From: Sulfurimonas crateris
GTDB taxonomy: Bacteria; Campylobacterota; Campylobacteria; Campylobacterales; Sulfurimonadaceae
Assembly: GCF_005217605.1 (NCBI RefSeq)
Contig: NZ_SZPX01000001.1
Span: 124,001-188,000 of the forward strand
Direction: 5' to 3'
DNA length: 64,000 nucleotides
In this document: piece after piece, positions 9,673-19,362 of the stretch
How positions within the stretch are numbered: position 1 is the stretch's first letter
How the letters are laid out: each line of letters begins with the position of its first letter
Position numbers and translations under genes: made by a program
The notes under the pieces: model-generated
Databases searched by the model: none
The model's input: only the letters and a program-made list of their open reading frames with translations
What the model was told of the DNA's origin: nothing

Positions 9673-9684
9673 CTAGAATTCTAG
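9673..9684. promoter_or_regulatory. 12-bp palindrome immediately before the efflux-operon leader gene
   Basis: CTAGAATTCTAG ends two bases before ATG 9686, where a ribosome-binding site would normally be. No clear Shine-Dalgarno sequence is visible here. It could be an operator or a structure limiting translation; neither role is shown. Confidence 0.35.
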
Positions 9685-9685
9685 A

Positions 9686-10000
9686 ATGAATTTTAAAAAA
9701 ATATGGCTGTTTTTACTTCTCTCTACAATAAGCTTCTCAGTAGTCCATGACTATGCCTTTGCCAAGCTCAAAGATGATCACTACTTTTTAAGCAGTTATA
9801 TTCATAAAGCTCTCCTGAGTGCATCGGATGAAAAAAGCGCTATTTTATGTGAGCTTCATACAGAGTATCACTCGGCATTTCTTTTTGTAGAAAAACTATC
9901 TTATACTCCGGTTGTCCAAGAAAAAGATGAGCTTTTTAAATATAGCAAAACATTTATATCTCTAGCCTATTTCAACTTTTTTAAGCCCCCGATAGCATAA
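9686..10000 (+). CDS. Small exported protein of unknown function, head of metal-efflux operon
   Basis: 104 residues. The N-terminus (MNFKKIWLFLLLSTISFSVV...AFA) is a clear signal peptide, so the protein is probably periplasmic. The mature part holds several His, Glu and one Cys (DDHYF, CELHTEYHSAF), possible metal ligands, but no family is recognised. The gene precedes the TolC-like gene by 69 bases on the same strand. By position it could be a metal-binding accessory of the efflux system. The ribosome-binding site is poor. Confidence 0.55.
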   Translation: MNFKKIWLFLLLSTISFSVVHDYAFAKLKDDHYFLSSYIHKALLSASDEKSAILCELHTEYHSAFLFVEKLSYTPVVQEKDELFKYSKTFISLAYFNFFKPPIA

Positions 10001-10069
10001 CTCTCTAAGCACTTAAAATCTATAAAATTCAAATATAAAAGCATATTTTTATGCACAAAAAGGGTAATT

Positions 10070-11266
10070 ATGAAAATAGTATTCTCTCTTTTGATCGCTG
10101 CCTTTTCTCTAAACGCAGCTACGATCACGCTAGATGAGATCCTGCAAAGAGTAAAAGATGAACATCCGCTCTCAAAATCGATCAAATCGCTAAAAGAGGC
10201 ACACTCCTCACAAAACAGAGCCTCAGAACTAAATGAGCCGCTTGAGTTTTCGGCAGGAGGAGCGTACGCTAAGCCTGATGCAGATAAAGCGGGGTATGAG
10301 TATAGCGTTGGTTTGGCTCAAAATATAATGCATCCGGATGCTAAAAAAGGCGCCGCACACTCTGTGAAATACCAGAACGAATCGGAGATCTTAGAGCTGC
10401 AGAATGATCTCTTTGTTTTGCGCCAAGAGGTAAAGCTTCTCTACCACGTCAACTGTTTAAACCAAAAAAACACTCTGCAGTATAGAGACTCTTTTTTGGC
10501 TTTTGAGAAGTTTTATGAGAAAAAGAAGAGAGCCTATGAGCATGGCGAGATCTCTAAAAAAGATCTTTTAGCGCTTCAAATAGAGCTCGATAGGATCCAA
10601 GCCGAGTATAAGCTTTATGAGAATGAGGTGAATATCTCCCGTGACAATCTGGAGTCCAAAGCTCTTTTGCCATCTTTGAGAGAAGATGAGCTCTTCTGTA
10701 AAGACATCGTGCCGATCACAAAAGAGCTACAGTTTGATTATGAAGGCGAGACGCTTTTAGAGCAGTCGATCGATAAAAAGATCTTGACATATCAGAGTGA
10801 TTTTGAGAGGTATAACGTCTCTTTTGACTCTTTTACTCTTGGAGCAGCTTATGAGAATGAGCTTGATACTGATAGATTTGTCTTCTCGCTCTCTATGCCG
10901 CTTAATTTTACAAACTCCTTTAACGAAGATAACCGTGCAGCAGCTATGCATAAAAAAAGTGCGCTTATGCACGAAAAAGAGGGAGTAAGGTTACAGAAGA
11001 GCTCATATGCAGAGGCGCTTAAAAAAGAGCTCTTGCAAAATTATGAAAATATAACCGCATACCAAGCTATGGTACAGAAGTATGAAAATGAGCTGATGCC
11101 TCTTGTAAAAAGCGCTTATGAACTTGGGGAGGACTCCGTTATAGAGTATCTTTTAAGCCAAAGAGAGCTTACAAGCCTTAAAAAAGAGCTTATCGAACAT
11201 TACAAAAAATATTACGAAACACTATTTAAACTCTATAGCATTTTACAAACGAAGGAAGAACTATGA
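10070..11266 (+). CDS. TolC-family outer-membrane efflux protein (CusC/CzcC-like)
   Basis: 398 residues with a signal peptide (MKIVFSLLIAAFSLNAA) and long helical segments of the outer-membrane efflux family. It would form the outer-membrane duct of the tripartite pump encoded by the next two genes. AAGGG lies upstream of ATG 10070. Its stop overlaps the adaptor start by four bases (ATGA). A TATAAAAT run near 10020 may give an internal promoter. No acylation Cys is seen. Confidence 0.85.
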   Translation: MKIVFSLLIAAFSLNAATITLDEILQRVKDEHPLSKSIKSLKEAHSSQNRASELNEPLEFSAGGAYAKPDADKAGYEYSVGLAQNIMHPDAKKGAAHSVKYQNESEILELQNDLFVLRQEVKLLYHVNCLNQKNTLQYRDSFLAFEKFYEKKKRAYEHGEISKKDLLALQIELDRIQAEYKLYENEVNISRDNLESKALLPSLREDELFCKDIVPITKELQFDYEGETLLEQSIDKKILTYQSDFERYNVSFDSFTLGAAYENELDTDRFVFSLSMPLNFTNSFNEDNRAAAMHKKSALMHEKEGVRLQKSSYAEALKKELLQNYENITAYQAMVQKYENELMPLVKSAYELGEDSVIEYLLSQRELTSLKKELIEHYKKYYETLFKLYSILQTKEEL

Positions 11267-12330
11267 AAAAAATAATTATGGTGCAGATGCTATTTGCACT
11301 TTGGCTTAGCGCAGATGTCACACTTACACCACAAGAGGAAAAAAGCTGGCAGATTCAGAGTGCCAAAGCAAAAGAGGTCACACATGTGCCTCTTGATGTC
11401 TATATGATGCAGGTCACTATCCCGCCAAAACTTCTTCACACTACCTCCTTGCCTTATGAAGCACAAGTGGCGCAGCTGCACAAAACAGAGTTTGAGAGTG
11501 TAAAAAAAGGTGAGCTTCTTGCAACTTTGAGTTCACAAGAGTGGATAGAGGCGCAAAAAGAGGCAATCGATACTTGGATAGAGCTCTCATATAGTAAAAA
11601 TGAGGCAGATCGAAAAGCGCAACTCTGCAAAGAGGAGATAATTGCCCAAAAAGAGTGCCTGATAGCTAATGAGAATATGAAAAGAGACACCATAAAGCTT
11701 CAAGCTTCAAAAGCGCTTCTTAGATCTTACGGAGCGACGGATGGGATGATTCAAAAACTCTTTGAAGAACTCGCAATTTTTACAAATATCGAACTTCGCT
11801 CACCGGTTAACGGGGTGGTTTTACAAACAGATATTCAAGTAGGCAAGAATGTCTCTCCATCAAGCGCTCTTTTTGTTATAAAAAGAGACGGAGAAAATTG
11901 GATAGAGTCAGATATTCCACAAGAGGTTGCAAAAACTCTGCAGCCTTTGCAGGAGGTTACTTTAAAGGTTGGCAAAGATGAGATAAGATCGAAGATACTC
12001 CTTATATCTCCTACTCTTCACCCTCTTAATCAGACAAGATATGTTCGTTTTGTTCTTCCAAAAGATGCGAATCTTCTAGCCGGACTCAGAACAAAGGTCG
12101 AATTAAGTGTTGCAAAACGCGCTTTTGTAGTCAGCAAGAAAGCTCTTATCAGAGAAGATGAAGAGAATATGGTGTTTGTAAAAAAAGGAGAGACATACAG
12201 TTTGCTCAAAGTAAATGTGCTCTCAGAGAATCGTGACGTTTGTTATCTGGAGTATCAAGAGGAGCTTAAAGAGCCGATCGCCGTGAGTGGAACAAGCATC
12301 CTGCAAAATAGACTCCAAGAGGACGAATAA
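11263..12330 (+). CDS. RND efflux periplasmic adaptor subunit (membrane fusion protein)
   Basis: 355 residues with a short signal sequence. The central part contains the split lipoyl/barrel-sandwich segments (LSSQEWIEAQKEAIDTW... ELRSPVNGVVLQTDIQVGKNVSP) separated by a helical hairpin, followed by the beta-barrel domain. It links the inner-membrane pump to the TolC-like duct in the periplasm. Four cysteines are present, three of them in or near the hairpin region, but no classical metal-binding N-terminal Met/His motif is seen. It overlaps the gene before it by four bases and the gene after it by one base. Confidence 0.85.
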   Translation: MKKIIMVQMLFALWLSADVTLTPQEEKSWQIQSAKAKEVTHVPLDVYMMQVTIPPKLLHTTSLPYEAQVAQLHKTEFESVKKGELLATLSSQEWIEAQKEAIDTWIELSYSKNEADRKAQLCKEEIIAQKECLIANENMKRDTIKLQASKALLRSYGATDGMIQKLFEELAIFTNIELRSPVNGVVLQTDIQVGKNVSPSSALFVIKRDGENWIESDIPQEVAKTLQPLQEVTLKVGKDEIRSKILLISPTLHPLNQTRYVRFVLPKDANLLAGLRTKVELSVAKRAFVVSKKALIREDEENMVFVKKGETYSLLKVNVLSENRDVCYLEYQEELKEPIAVSGTSILQNRLQEDE

Positions 12331-15300
12331 TGCGCCAGCTTATCTCTTTTGCGCTCTCACAGAGGCTTTTTACATCTCTGTTGGCTCTTGTAATATTGGG
12401 TTTTGGTATCAAGTCATACAACAATCTTGCAGTAGACGCTTTTCCGGATATTTCGCCTACGCAGGTAAAAATTATTATGAAATCAAGCGGTATGACGCCT
12501 GATGAGGTGGAATCACGCATTGTTATTCCGGTTGAGATGGGGATGCTTGGAATCCCATATCAGACAATTATTCGCTCAACTTCAAAATATGGCATCTGTG
12601 ATATTGCCATCGACTTTGAAGAGGGAACTGATATATATTGGGCACGTCAGCAGGTAAGCGAGCGTCTTAATGCCATAATGGATGAGCTACCTGCAAATCT
12701 TGAAGGAGGGCTTGCCCCCATCAGTACGCCGCTGAGTGAAATTTTAATGTTTACGATCGAGTCGCCTACACTTGATCTAATACAAAAACGCTCTTTACTT
12801 GACTGGGTTATCGCACCTCAGATCCGTTCTATTAACGGTGTAGCGGAGGTCAACTCTCTTGGAGGCAAGGTTAAGACCTATGAAGTGACACCAAGGCTCG
12901 ATATGATGCGAACCTACCAGATCACGCTTGAGCAGCTTCTTGAAACTTTGGAGAAAAACAACTTAAATGATGGTGCAGGACGTGTGACACAAGGGGTAAA
13001 CAGCGTGCTTGTGCGTAGTGTTGGGAGGATCAATGATATTTATGATATTGAGAACTTAAGTGTTACGACAATTGCAAACAAGCCCATCTATATAAAAGAT
13101 ATAGCAGATGTGCATATCGGTCACCTCACGCGCGCAGGTTTTTCAACAAAAAATGGAAATGGCGAGGCGGTGCAGGGGATAGTTTTAGGACTTAAGGGGG
13201 CAAATACACAAAAAGTTGTCAAAGAGGCAAAAGAGAAGCTCTTAAAAATGGAGTCAATGCTTCCTGTTGATACAAAAATAGAGATCTTTTATGATCGCTC
13301 AAGCCTTGTTGATCTCGCGACAGATACCGTAAAAAATTCACTAGTGGAAGCAACTGTTCTTATTATCATTGTTCTTCTACTTCTGCTTGGAAACTTCGCT
13401 TCAGCTTTTAGCGTCGCACTTATCTTGCCATTTGCGCTGCTTATGAGTTTTATTGCTATGGATTACTTCGATCTGAGCGCTAATCTTATGAGTCTGGGTG
13501 GTCTTGCCATTGCAATAGGCATACTAGTCGACTCCGCAGTTGTTATGGTTGAGCACATTACTGCAGAGCTTGGAAATGAGAAGCGTAAAAATGAGAAAAA
13601 GACGCACATTATCTATCATGCTGCAGTTGAGATGGCGCCATCTATCGTAACTGGCGTGCTTATCATCATCATTGTATTTATGCCGCTCTTAACGCTTGAA
13701 GGATTGGAGGGAAAACTCTTTAAGCCTGTGGCACTTAGTATCGTGTTTGCTCTTTTTAGTTCTCTAATACTTGCACTGACGCTTATACCGGTGCTAAGTT
13801 CGTTTATACTGAAAATTCGTCCCGATAAAGAGTCTTGGCTGATTCAAATTTTGCTAAAGTTTTTTAAGCCTACCCTTGATTATGCGATCAAACATGCGAC
13901 TGTCGTCTTTGTCACTGTCTTTTTGCTCTTTGGCTTCTCTCTTTACCTCGCTTCAAAAACTGGTAAAGCCTTTATGCCGACCATGGATGAGGGAACTATG
14001 ATTGTAATGATAGAGTCTCTGCCATCCATCAGTCTTGAGGAGAGCATAGAGCTTAACAATAAGATTCAGACAAAATTGATGAGAGATGTTCCTGAGATTT
14101 CATCTATAGTAGCACGCACCGGAACTGACGAGCTTGGACTTGACCCGATGAGCCTAAACGACACAGACACTTTTTTTATTCTCAAACCGCAAGAGGAGTG
14201 GCGCGAGCCCTCAAAAGAGTGGGTAAAAAATGAGATAAGAAAATCTCTTGATGAGATGCGTGGGGTAGAGTATGTTTTTACGCAGCCCATTGAGATGCGT
14301 ATCTCTGAGATGCTAACGGGAGTTCGCGGTGATTTGGCTATCGATATCTTTGGAGAGAGTCATGACGAGCTTGAGAGGATCGCGCAAGAGATAAAAACTA
14401 TTTTGGAAAAGACAGAGGGAAGTAGGGATGTCTATAAAAAGAGCAATGAAGGGGTAGAGTATCTTGAACTTAGTTTTAACAAAGAAGCTCTTGGCTACTA
14501 TGGAGTGAGTGAGCAGGAAATTGCCCTATTTATGAAAACAATGGTCAATGGGACTCAGGTAGGCATCATCCAAGAGGAGATGAGGCGGATTGACCTTATG
14601 GTCAAAGGCAACTCTGCTATGCAAAACTCTCTTAATACTCTAGAGTCGCTCTACTATACTCTTGGAGATGGCAGAAGTGTGCCGCTGAAGGCTCTTGTGA
14701 CATTTTCTAAAACAACGGGTTCGGTGCAGATAGAGCATGAGAACGGCTACCGTAAAACCGTTGTTCAGAGCAATGTGGAAAATCGCGACCTTGTAGGCTT
14801 TGTTGAGGATGTAAAGGCGCAAATAGAGCAGAATGTAAATCTGCCAGAGGGGTACTATATAGCCTACGGCGGCGAGTTTGAAAATCAACAAAGAGCGGCT
14901 GCAAAACTGATGATAATTGTGCCGATAGCACTTTTTCTGATCTTTATCTTGCTATTTGTCTCATTTAACTCAATAACTCAGGCACTGCTTGTTCTAATAA
15001 ATGTTCCGCTGGCACTCATCGGTGGATTCGCAGGACTCTACCTAAGCGGCGAATATCTCTCTGTTCCAGCATCGGTAGGTTTTATTGCACTTCTTGGTAT
15101 TGCGGTCTTAAACGGGGTTGTTCTTGTAAATACATTCAACCATCTTGTGGACAATGGATATAGAGTTATAGACGCCGTACGCCAAGGTACTCTGAAGCGT
15201 TTTCGTCCTGTTCTTATGACTGCAACAATTGCGGCATTTGGTCTCGTACCACTGCTTTTTGCAACCGGTCCGGGTTCAGAGATACAAAAACCACTCGCTA

Positions 15301-15404
15301 TTGTAGTCATCAACGGCCTGATAAGTTCTACACTCTTAACACTTATTGTATTGCCGCTACTTTATCTGAAATTTACCAAAGAGTCTGATTTGGAAAAACC
15401 GTAG
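12330..15404 (+). CDS. Heavy-metal efflux RND pump, CzcA/CusA family
   Basis: 1024 residues, full length. The first helix is followed by DAFPDISPTQVKI, typical of CzcA/CusA. Helix 4, near residues 390-410, reads GGLAIAIGILVDSAVVMVEH: the conserved Asp of the proton relay is present, and His stands where HME-RND pumps usually have Asn. The second half repeats the fold (LLGIAVLNGVVLVNTF). The family exports Cu/Ag or Zn/Co/Ni by proton antiport; the metal cannot be decided from sequence alone. Last gene of the operon; a hairpin follows at 15414. Confidence 0.9.
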   Translation: MRQLISFALSQRLFTSLLALVILGFGIKSYNNLAVDAFPDISPTQVKIIMKSSGMTPDEVESRIVIPVEMGMLGIPYQTIIRSTSKYGICDIAIDFEEGTDIYWARQQVSERLNAIMDELPANLEGGLAPISTPLSEILMFTIESPTLDLIQKRSLLDWVIAPQIRSINGVAEVNSLGGKVKTYEVTPRLDMMRTYQITLEQLLETLEKNNLNDGAGRVTQGVNSVLVRSVGRINDIYDIENLSVTTIANKPIYIKDIADVHIGHLTRAGFSTKNGNGEAVQGIVLGLKGANTQKVVKEAKEKLLKMESMLPVDTKIEIFYDRSSLVDLATDTVKNSLVEATVLIIIVLLLLLGNFASAFSVALILPFALLMSFIAMDYFDLSANLMSLGGLAIAIGILVDSAVVMVEHITAELGNEKRKNEKKTHIIYHAAVEMAPSIVTGVLIIIIVFMPLLTLEGLEGKLFKPVALSIVFALFSSLILALTLIPVLSSFILKIRPDKESWLIQILLKFFKPTLDYAIKHATVVFVTVFLLFGFSLYLASKTGKAFMPTMDEGTMIVMIESLPSISLEESIELNNKIQTKLMRDVPEISSIVARTGTDELGLDPMSLNDTDTFFILKPQEEWREPSKEWVKNEIRKSLDEMRGVEYVFTQPIEMRISEMLTGVRGDLAIDIFGESHDELERIAQEIKTILEKTEGSRDVYKKSNEGVEYLELSFNKEALGYYGVSEQEIALFMKTMVNGTQVGIIQEEMRRIDLMVKGNSAMQNSLNTLESLYYTLGDGRSVPLKALVTFSKTTGSVQIEHENGYRKTVVQSNVENRDLVGFVEDVKAQIEQNVNLPEGYYIAYGGEFENQQRAAAKLMIIVPIALFLIFILLFVSFNSITQALLVLINVPLALIGGFAGLYLSGEYLSVPASVGFIALLGIAVLNGVVLVNTFNHLVDNGYRVIDAVRQGTLKRFRPVLMTATIAAFGLVPLLFATGPGSEIQKPLAIVVINGLISSTLLTLIVLPLLYLKFTKESDLEKP

Positions 15405-15413
15405 AATTAAAAC

Positions 15414-15443
15414 TATTATGCACTGTAACCGTAGTGCATAATA
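15414..15443 (+). terminator. Hairpin after the efflux operon
   Basis: Perfect 11-bp stem TATTATGCACT / AGTGCATAATA around an 8-base loop, beginning ten bases after the pump stop codon. There is only a weak T-rich tail (ATAAAATTTCT), so it could also be an operator for the helicase gene that starts 46 bases later. Confidence 0.5.
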
Positions 15444-15488
15444 TAAAATTTCTCCTCTATTATTAAAGGCTTTTGGCTACAATTTTGT

Positions 15489-18287
15489 ATGGCAAAGAAA
15501 AATAAGAAAAACTCAAAAATAAACCAAAAAATAAGAAAATATTTTGACGACGACCCATTTGACGTAGGAGTCGCAAGAGTAAGCACGCACACGCTAAGCG
15601 AGATGTTTACGACACTTGGAATGTATGATATCGATCAGAGCAAAGATATGCTTGTGAAGTTGGCAAGAATGTTGTGGAGCGAGGGGAACGGAGATTTTCG
15701 CTCTGACATTTTAAACTTTTTTGCAAGCGAGGGCAAGGTTTATAAATCAACTACTCCAAAAGAGCCCAATTTGGACAGAGAAGATAAGATAGATGTGCTC
15801 ATAGGCGAACTTGATGTCACACATGAAGAGGCAGCGCTTCTGCATGAATCGTTTGCAGATGTCAGAAGCAAAAAGATTACCATTGAGAAGATGGAGTCAA
15901 AACTCCGCCACATCAGGTACAACCTCAAAAAAGAGAGCGTTGAGAAGAGGGTTGACGCTTTTTTTGACATTGACGACTCTTTGGAGTTTAATGCTTCGCT
16001 TCACTATGTTTTGTATGGACAGAGCTTTCACAAGATACTCACGCTTAACACAAAAGTCTACGAGTATGAGTATCTACAAGAGTGTGATGAAGCGCAGCTT
16101 ATAGATGAGATACTGGAAGAAAAAGAGAGAGTCAGAGCAAAAAAACAAAAAGAGATAGAGGCTTTTATAAAAAAGCTCAAAGATCCGCATCCGTACTTGA
16201 GCCAAAAAGAGATAGTAGGCGCACTTCGAGCAACTCCGCCAAAGACAAAGGTCTCATACCCGCTTTTAAAAGAGAGTATTCTGCTGGGCATTATCTCAAA
16301 AGAGCTAGGAGATGTGGAGATAGAGCTTCACGAGGAGGAGCTTTTAGTAAGAGTGAAAGAGAGTCTGCAGTTGCCATACAGCAAAAAGAGCCAAGAGTAC
16401 ACTTTGGAGCTGCATATAGAGCTTAACTCTCTTTTGGAGGATATTTGGAGTGCGAACGAGCTTGATTTCAGCGACGTTGTAAATGAGTCAAAAAGAGAGC
16501 ATGAAGAGCAGTCTTTGAGTGATCTAGCGGCTCTTGCAGAGGAGTGTAACTCATACGCCGCTCTGCTTCATCTAACTCCTGAAGCGCTTTATGCCAAAAT
16601 CTACGATGTGCTTTTAGAGCTGCTGAGCGCATCTCTTAATATCTCTTCAAAAATCGCGCGAAAAAGCGTGAGACGGTTTGTACATAATATACACGATGCG
16701 ATACTTAAAAAACAGAGATACGAACTCTTGGCGCGCACAATAAGAGAGTTTAAAAACCTTTTCCCGCTAGCACGCGACATGAGAAGAAAGCTAACTCTTC
16801 ACATAGGCCCGACAAACAGCGGAAAGACTTATCAGGCGATGAAAAAGCTAAAAAATGCCGACACAGGGTACTATCTTGCACCGCTTAGACTTCTCGCACT
16901 TGAGGGGTATGAGGAGTTAAGGGAGAGCGGAGTTGAAGCCTCTTTGATAACCGGCGAGGAGCAGATTCTCAGCGAAGAAGCAACACACATCAGCTCAACC
17001 ATCGAGATGGTAAACTTTGATGTGGATGTAGATGTCTGCGTTATCGATGAGGTGCAGATGATAGATGACCGTGACCGCGGCTGGGCATGGGCAAATGCCA
17101 TCATAGGCGCACCCGCAAAAGAGATCATTATGACGGGTTCGCCAAACGCAAAAAATGCGGTTATAGCACTTGCCGAGTATCTGGGCGAAGAGCTTGAAAT
17201 TGTAGAGTTTGAGAGAAAAAATCCGCTCACGTTATTGAATGAGCCTACTCATGAAAAGGACGTAGAGCCTAGCACTGCGATCATCGCTTTTAGCAGAAAA
17301 GATGTGCTAAAACTAAAACAGATATTTTCAAAATATTTCAGCGTTAGCGTAGTTTACGGCAATCTCTCCCCAGAGGTAAGGCGTGAAGAGGCAAGAAGAT
17401 TTCGTGCAGGCGAGACGCAGATACTGGTTGCCACCGATGCCATTGCCATGGGGCTAAATATGCCCATAAAAACCATACTCTTCTCAAAAGCAGAGAAGTT
17501 TGACGGCGTAAGCGATAGAAGCCTGCTTCCAAGCGAGATCCATCAGATCTCGGGTCGTGCGGGAAGATTTGGTCTGCATGAGAACGGTTATGTCGGAGCG
17601 CTTAGCGGCGATGTTTTAAATGTGATAAAGAAGAATTTTCATAAAGAGGCAAAAGCGATAACCATCCCTTTTAAAGTTATGGCAAATCTTGACCATATAA
17701 AGCTTGTGGGAAGTATTTTGGAAGAGAAGTCGCTTCATGAGATACTAAAGTTTTTTGCAAAAAATATGGAGTTTGACGGTCCTTTTATCGCCACAAATCT
17801 GGATGATATGCTTGAAGTATCCGTTTTGGTGGACAGTTATGATCTTGACATCGCTACAAAGTACCATCTGGCATGCGCGCCGCTAACTCTCAAATCGCCA
17901 TATATCATCTCAGCGTATGAGAGTTACTTGGGGGCGCTTGAGAAGAAGATGCCTATTCCCTACATCGCTCCGCCGCTAAGCGGAAGTTATGCACAGACGA
18001 CGGATGAGCTTCTGCGCGCCGAAGATATGGTAAAGGAGATTTCGCTCTATCTCTGGTTGAGCTACAGGTTTAGCGACTACTTTGTAGATGCAGGCAGAGC
18101 CAGAGCCGCAAGAGGGGTTTTAAACAAGTTTATAGAAAACTCGCTTCAGCAGAGCCAGCTTGCCACAAAGTGCAGAATGTGCAACGCACCGCTGCCGCCA
18201 AACTCCCCTTACGGCATCTGCCAGTCATGCTTTAAGAAAAACTACGCAGGACGAGGGATAAGCAATAGAGGGTATAGGAAGAGGTAG
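15489..18287 (+). CDS. SUV3-like superfamily 2 RNA helicase with C-terminal zinc ribbon
   Basis: 932 residues. The N-terminal ~430 residues are charged and helical and specific to this lineage. The helicase core starts with Walker A HIGPTNSGKTYQAM near residue 440, then LAPLRLLALEGYE, the DEVQMIDDRDRGWAW Walker B near residue 520, a GSPN motif III, and the second domain ending ISGRAGRFG. This pattern is that of mitochondrial SUV3, an RNA helicase of the degradosome. A zinc ribbon closes the protein (CRMC near 894 and CQSC near 914). It is likely to unwind structured RNA for decay; a bacterial partner nuclease is not adjacent. Confidence 0.85.
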   Translation: MAKKNKKNSKINQKIRKYFDDDPFDVGVARVSTHTLSEMFTTLGMYDIDQSKDMLVKLARMLWSEGNGDFRSDILNFFASEGKVYKSTTPKEPNLDREDKIDVLIGELDVTHEEAALLHESFADVRSKKITIEKMESKLRHIRYNLKKESVEKRVDAFFDIDDSLEFNASLHYVLYGQSFHKILTLNTKVYEYEYLQECDEAQLIDEILEEKERVRAKKQKEIEAFIKKLKDPHPYLSQKEIVGALRATPPKTKVSYPLLKESILLGIISKELGDVEIELHEEELLVRVKESLQLPYSKKSQEYTLELHIELNSLLEDIWSANELDFSDVVNESKREHEEQSLSDLAALAEECNSYAALLHLTPEALYAKIYDVLLELLSASLNISSKIARKSVRRFVHNIHDAILKKQRYELLARTIREFKNLFPLARDMRRKLTLHIGPTNSGKTYQAMKKLKNADTGYYLAPLRLLALEGYEELRESGVEASLITGEEQILSEEATHISSTIEMVNFDVDVDVCVIDEVQMIDDRDRGWAWANAIIGAPAKEIIMTGSPNAKNAVIALAEYLGEELEIVEFERKNPLTLLNEPTHEKDVEPSTAIIAFSRKDVLKLKQIFSKYFSVSVVYGNLSPEVRREEARRFRAGETQILVATDAIAMGLNMPIKTILFSKAEKFDGVSDRSLLPSEIHQISGRAGRFGLHENGYVGALSGDVLNVIKKNFHKEAKAITIPFKVMANLDHIKLVGSILEEKSLHEILKFFAKNMEFDGPFIATNLDDMLEVSVLVDSYDLDIATKYHLACAPLTLKSPYIISAYESYLGALEKKMPIPYIAPPLSGSYAQTTDELLRAEDMVKEISLYLWLSYRFSDYFVDAGRARAARGVLNKFIENSLQQSQLATKCRMCNAPLPPNSPYGICQSCFKKNYAGRGISNRGYRKR

Positions 18288-18292
18288 CGCGT

Positions 18293-19294
18293 TTATGCCT
18301 TTAGCAGCTCTTTGAGCGGCGAAGGCTCTTTTTCCTGCATATTGTTGAGCATGGTCATCATAAAGGTGTCAAGCTTTACAGAATTTACATCTTTGGCATT
18401 TTTCAGCTCATCTTGCATCTTCTCTCTCATCTCTTCGATAAGGTTCTTTTTGAACTCATCTACAAGTTTCGCTATCTTCTCCATGGCTTCGGGAGAGTCG
18501 CCCATCTCTTCTATGAGCTTCTGTTTATACTCCTCTACCATCTTGTCTATCTTCTCTTGATTCAGATCAGCCAAGAATTTAGCGGCTCCTTTTGTGCGCA
18601 GGTCATTTAAAAATTTCTCTACCGCAATGTTCTCCTCGCTTTGAGTTTGCGTATTTTGAGTTTTGTCTCCATTGTAAGATGCATCAAAAGCGTTCCAAAA
18701 TGCCGTTATGCTCTCTTTTGCTTCGAGAGATGTATACCCTCCGTTTTGAGGATTTAGCATATTGTCAACTCTACTCTTCAGGTAGTTGTAGTCCATATTA
18801 GTCGGAGTATAGGGCTTGTTGTTTATAAGCGCATCCAAGCGTGCAGGGTCAAATGTAAGCGTCATCGCCATAAGTTTATCTTTGTCGCTAAGAGAGTTCA
18901 TAGCCGAAATATACGCCTCTTGAACATCGGCAGGCATATTCATGGGAACGGGCAATATATGCTTACCGATTCCAACCTCCGCAGTTCCGTTGCCGTCAAA
19001 ATCATACTGCTCATTGTCATGCATGAGTAGGTTGTATGCGCCCTCGGCAGAGAGCGAGTTTACATTGATAGAATCTGCAAGACCAGAGTATTTTTGAAGT
19101 GTTCTTAGTTCACTTTGAGAGAGTGACTCCAAAAAGTTTTTGGCATTTGAGAGTTTGACATCTTGCTCTTGCGCTTTTGCGTAGATAAGCTCAAAACTCT
19201 CGGCAAAAGGAGCCTGATAATCCCTGCGCCCTTGTGTTGTTTGGTAGTTTTTCATTACATTTAAATAGCTTTGATAAGCGGCAGAAGTCTCCAT
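18293..19294 (-). CDS. Conserved-style hypothetical with EF-hand-like loop, sigma-54 promoter; possibly flagellum-associated
   Basis: 333 residues from ATG 19294, chosen over an in-frame GTG (19300) because AAGGAG is correctly placed for the ATG. No signal peptide. A calcium-loop-like sequence DFDGNGTAEVG lies near residue 98. The C-terminal third is a long charged helix (LNQEKIDKMVEEYKQKL...). The upstream GG-N10-GC element indicates sigma-54 transcription, which in Campylobacterota mostly means flagellar middle/late genes. Function not recognised; the flagellar link is inferred from the promoter only. It converges on the helicase gene with a 5-base gap. Confidence 0.7.
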   Translation of the reverse strand: METSAAYQSYLNVMKNYQTTQGRRDYQAPFAESFELIYAKAQEQDVKLSNAKNFLESLSQSELRTLQKYSGLADSINVNSLSAEGAYNLLMHDNEQYDFDGNGTAEVGIGKHILPVPMNMPADVQEAYISAMNSLSDKDKLMAMTLTFDPARLDALINNKPYTPTNMDYNYLKSRVDNMLNPQNGGYTSLEAKESITAFWNAFDASYNGDKTQNTQTQSEENIAVEKFLNDLRTKGAAKFLADLNQEKIDKMVEEYKQKLIEEMGDSPEAMEKIAKLVDEFKKNLIEEMREKMQDELKNAKDVNSVKLDTFMMTMLNNMQEKEPSPLKELLKA

Positions 19295-19301
19295 AACCAC
19301 T

Positions 19302-19359
19302 CCTTTATAGTTTTAATGATATAAAACAAGCAAAAACAGTTCCGACAAAATATGATACT
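19302..19359. repeat. 58-bp direct repeat, copy 1 (contains a sigma-54 promoter)
   Basis: This segment recurs at 21415-21472 in the same orientation with three mismatches in 58 positions. It holds the promoter and the first bases of the ribosome-binding site of the gene ending at 18293. The two copies bound a block of about 2.1 kb. Confidence 0.85.
19330..19343 (-). promoter_or_regulatory. Putative sigma-54 promoter for the 333-residue gene
   Basis: Read on the minus strand, the element is GGAACTGTTTTTGC: GG and GC exactly ten bases apart, followed by T, and preceded by TC. It agrees with the sigma-54 -24/-12 consensus (TGGCACG-N4-TTGCT) at GG, AC and TTGC. It lies about 35 bases upstream of ATG 19294. 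Confidence 0.65.
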
Positions 19360-19362
19360 GTT

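Noticed and set aside
16871-17230. 119-codon open frame on the minus strand within the helicase gene
   Set aside because: It is a shadow of the helicase core, rich in Ser and with no family match; the plus strand carries clear motifs.
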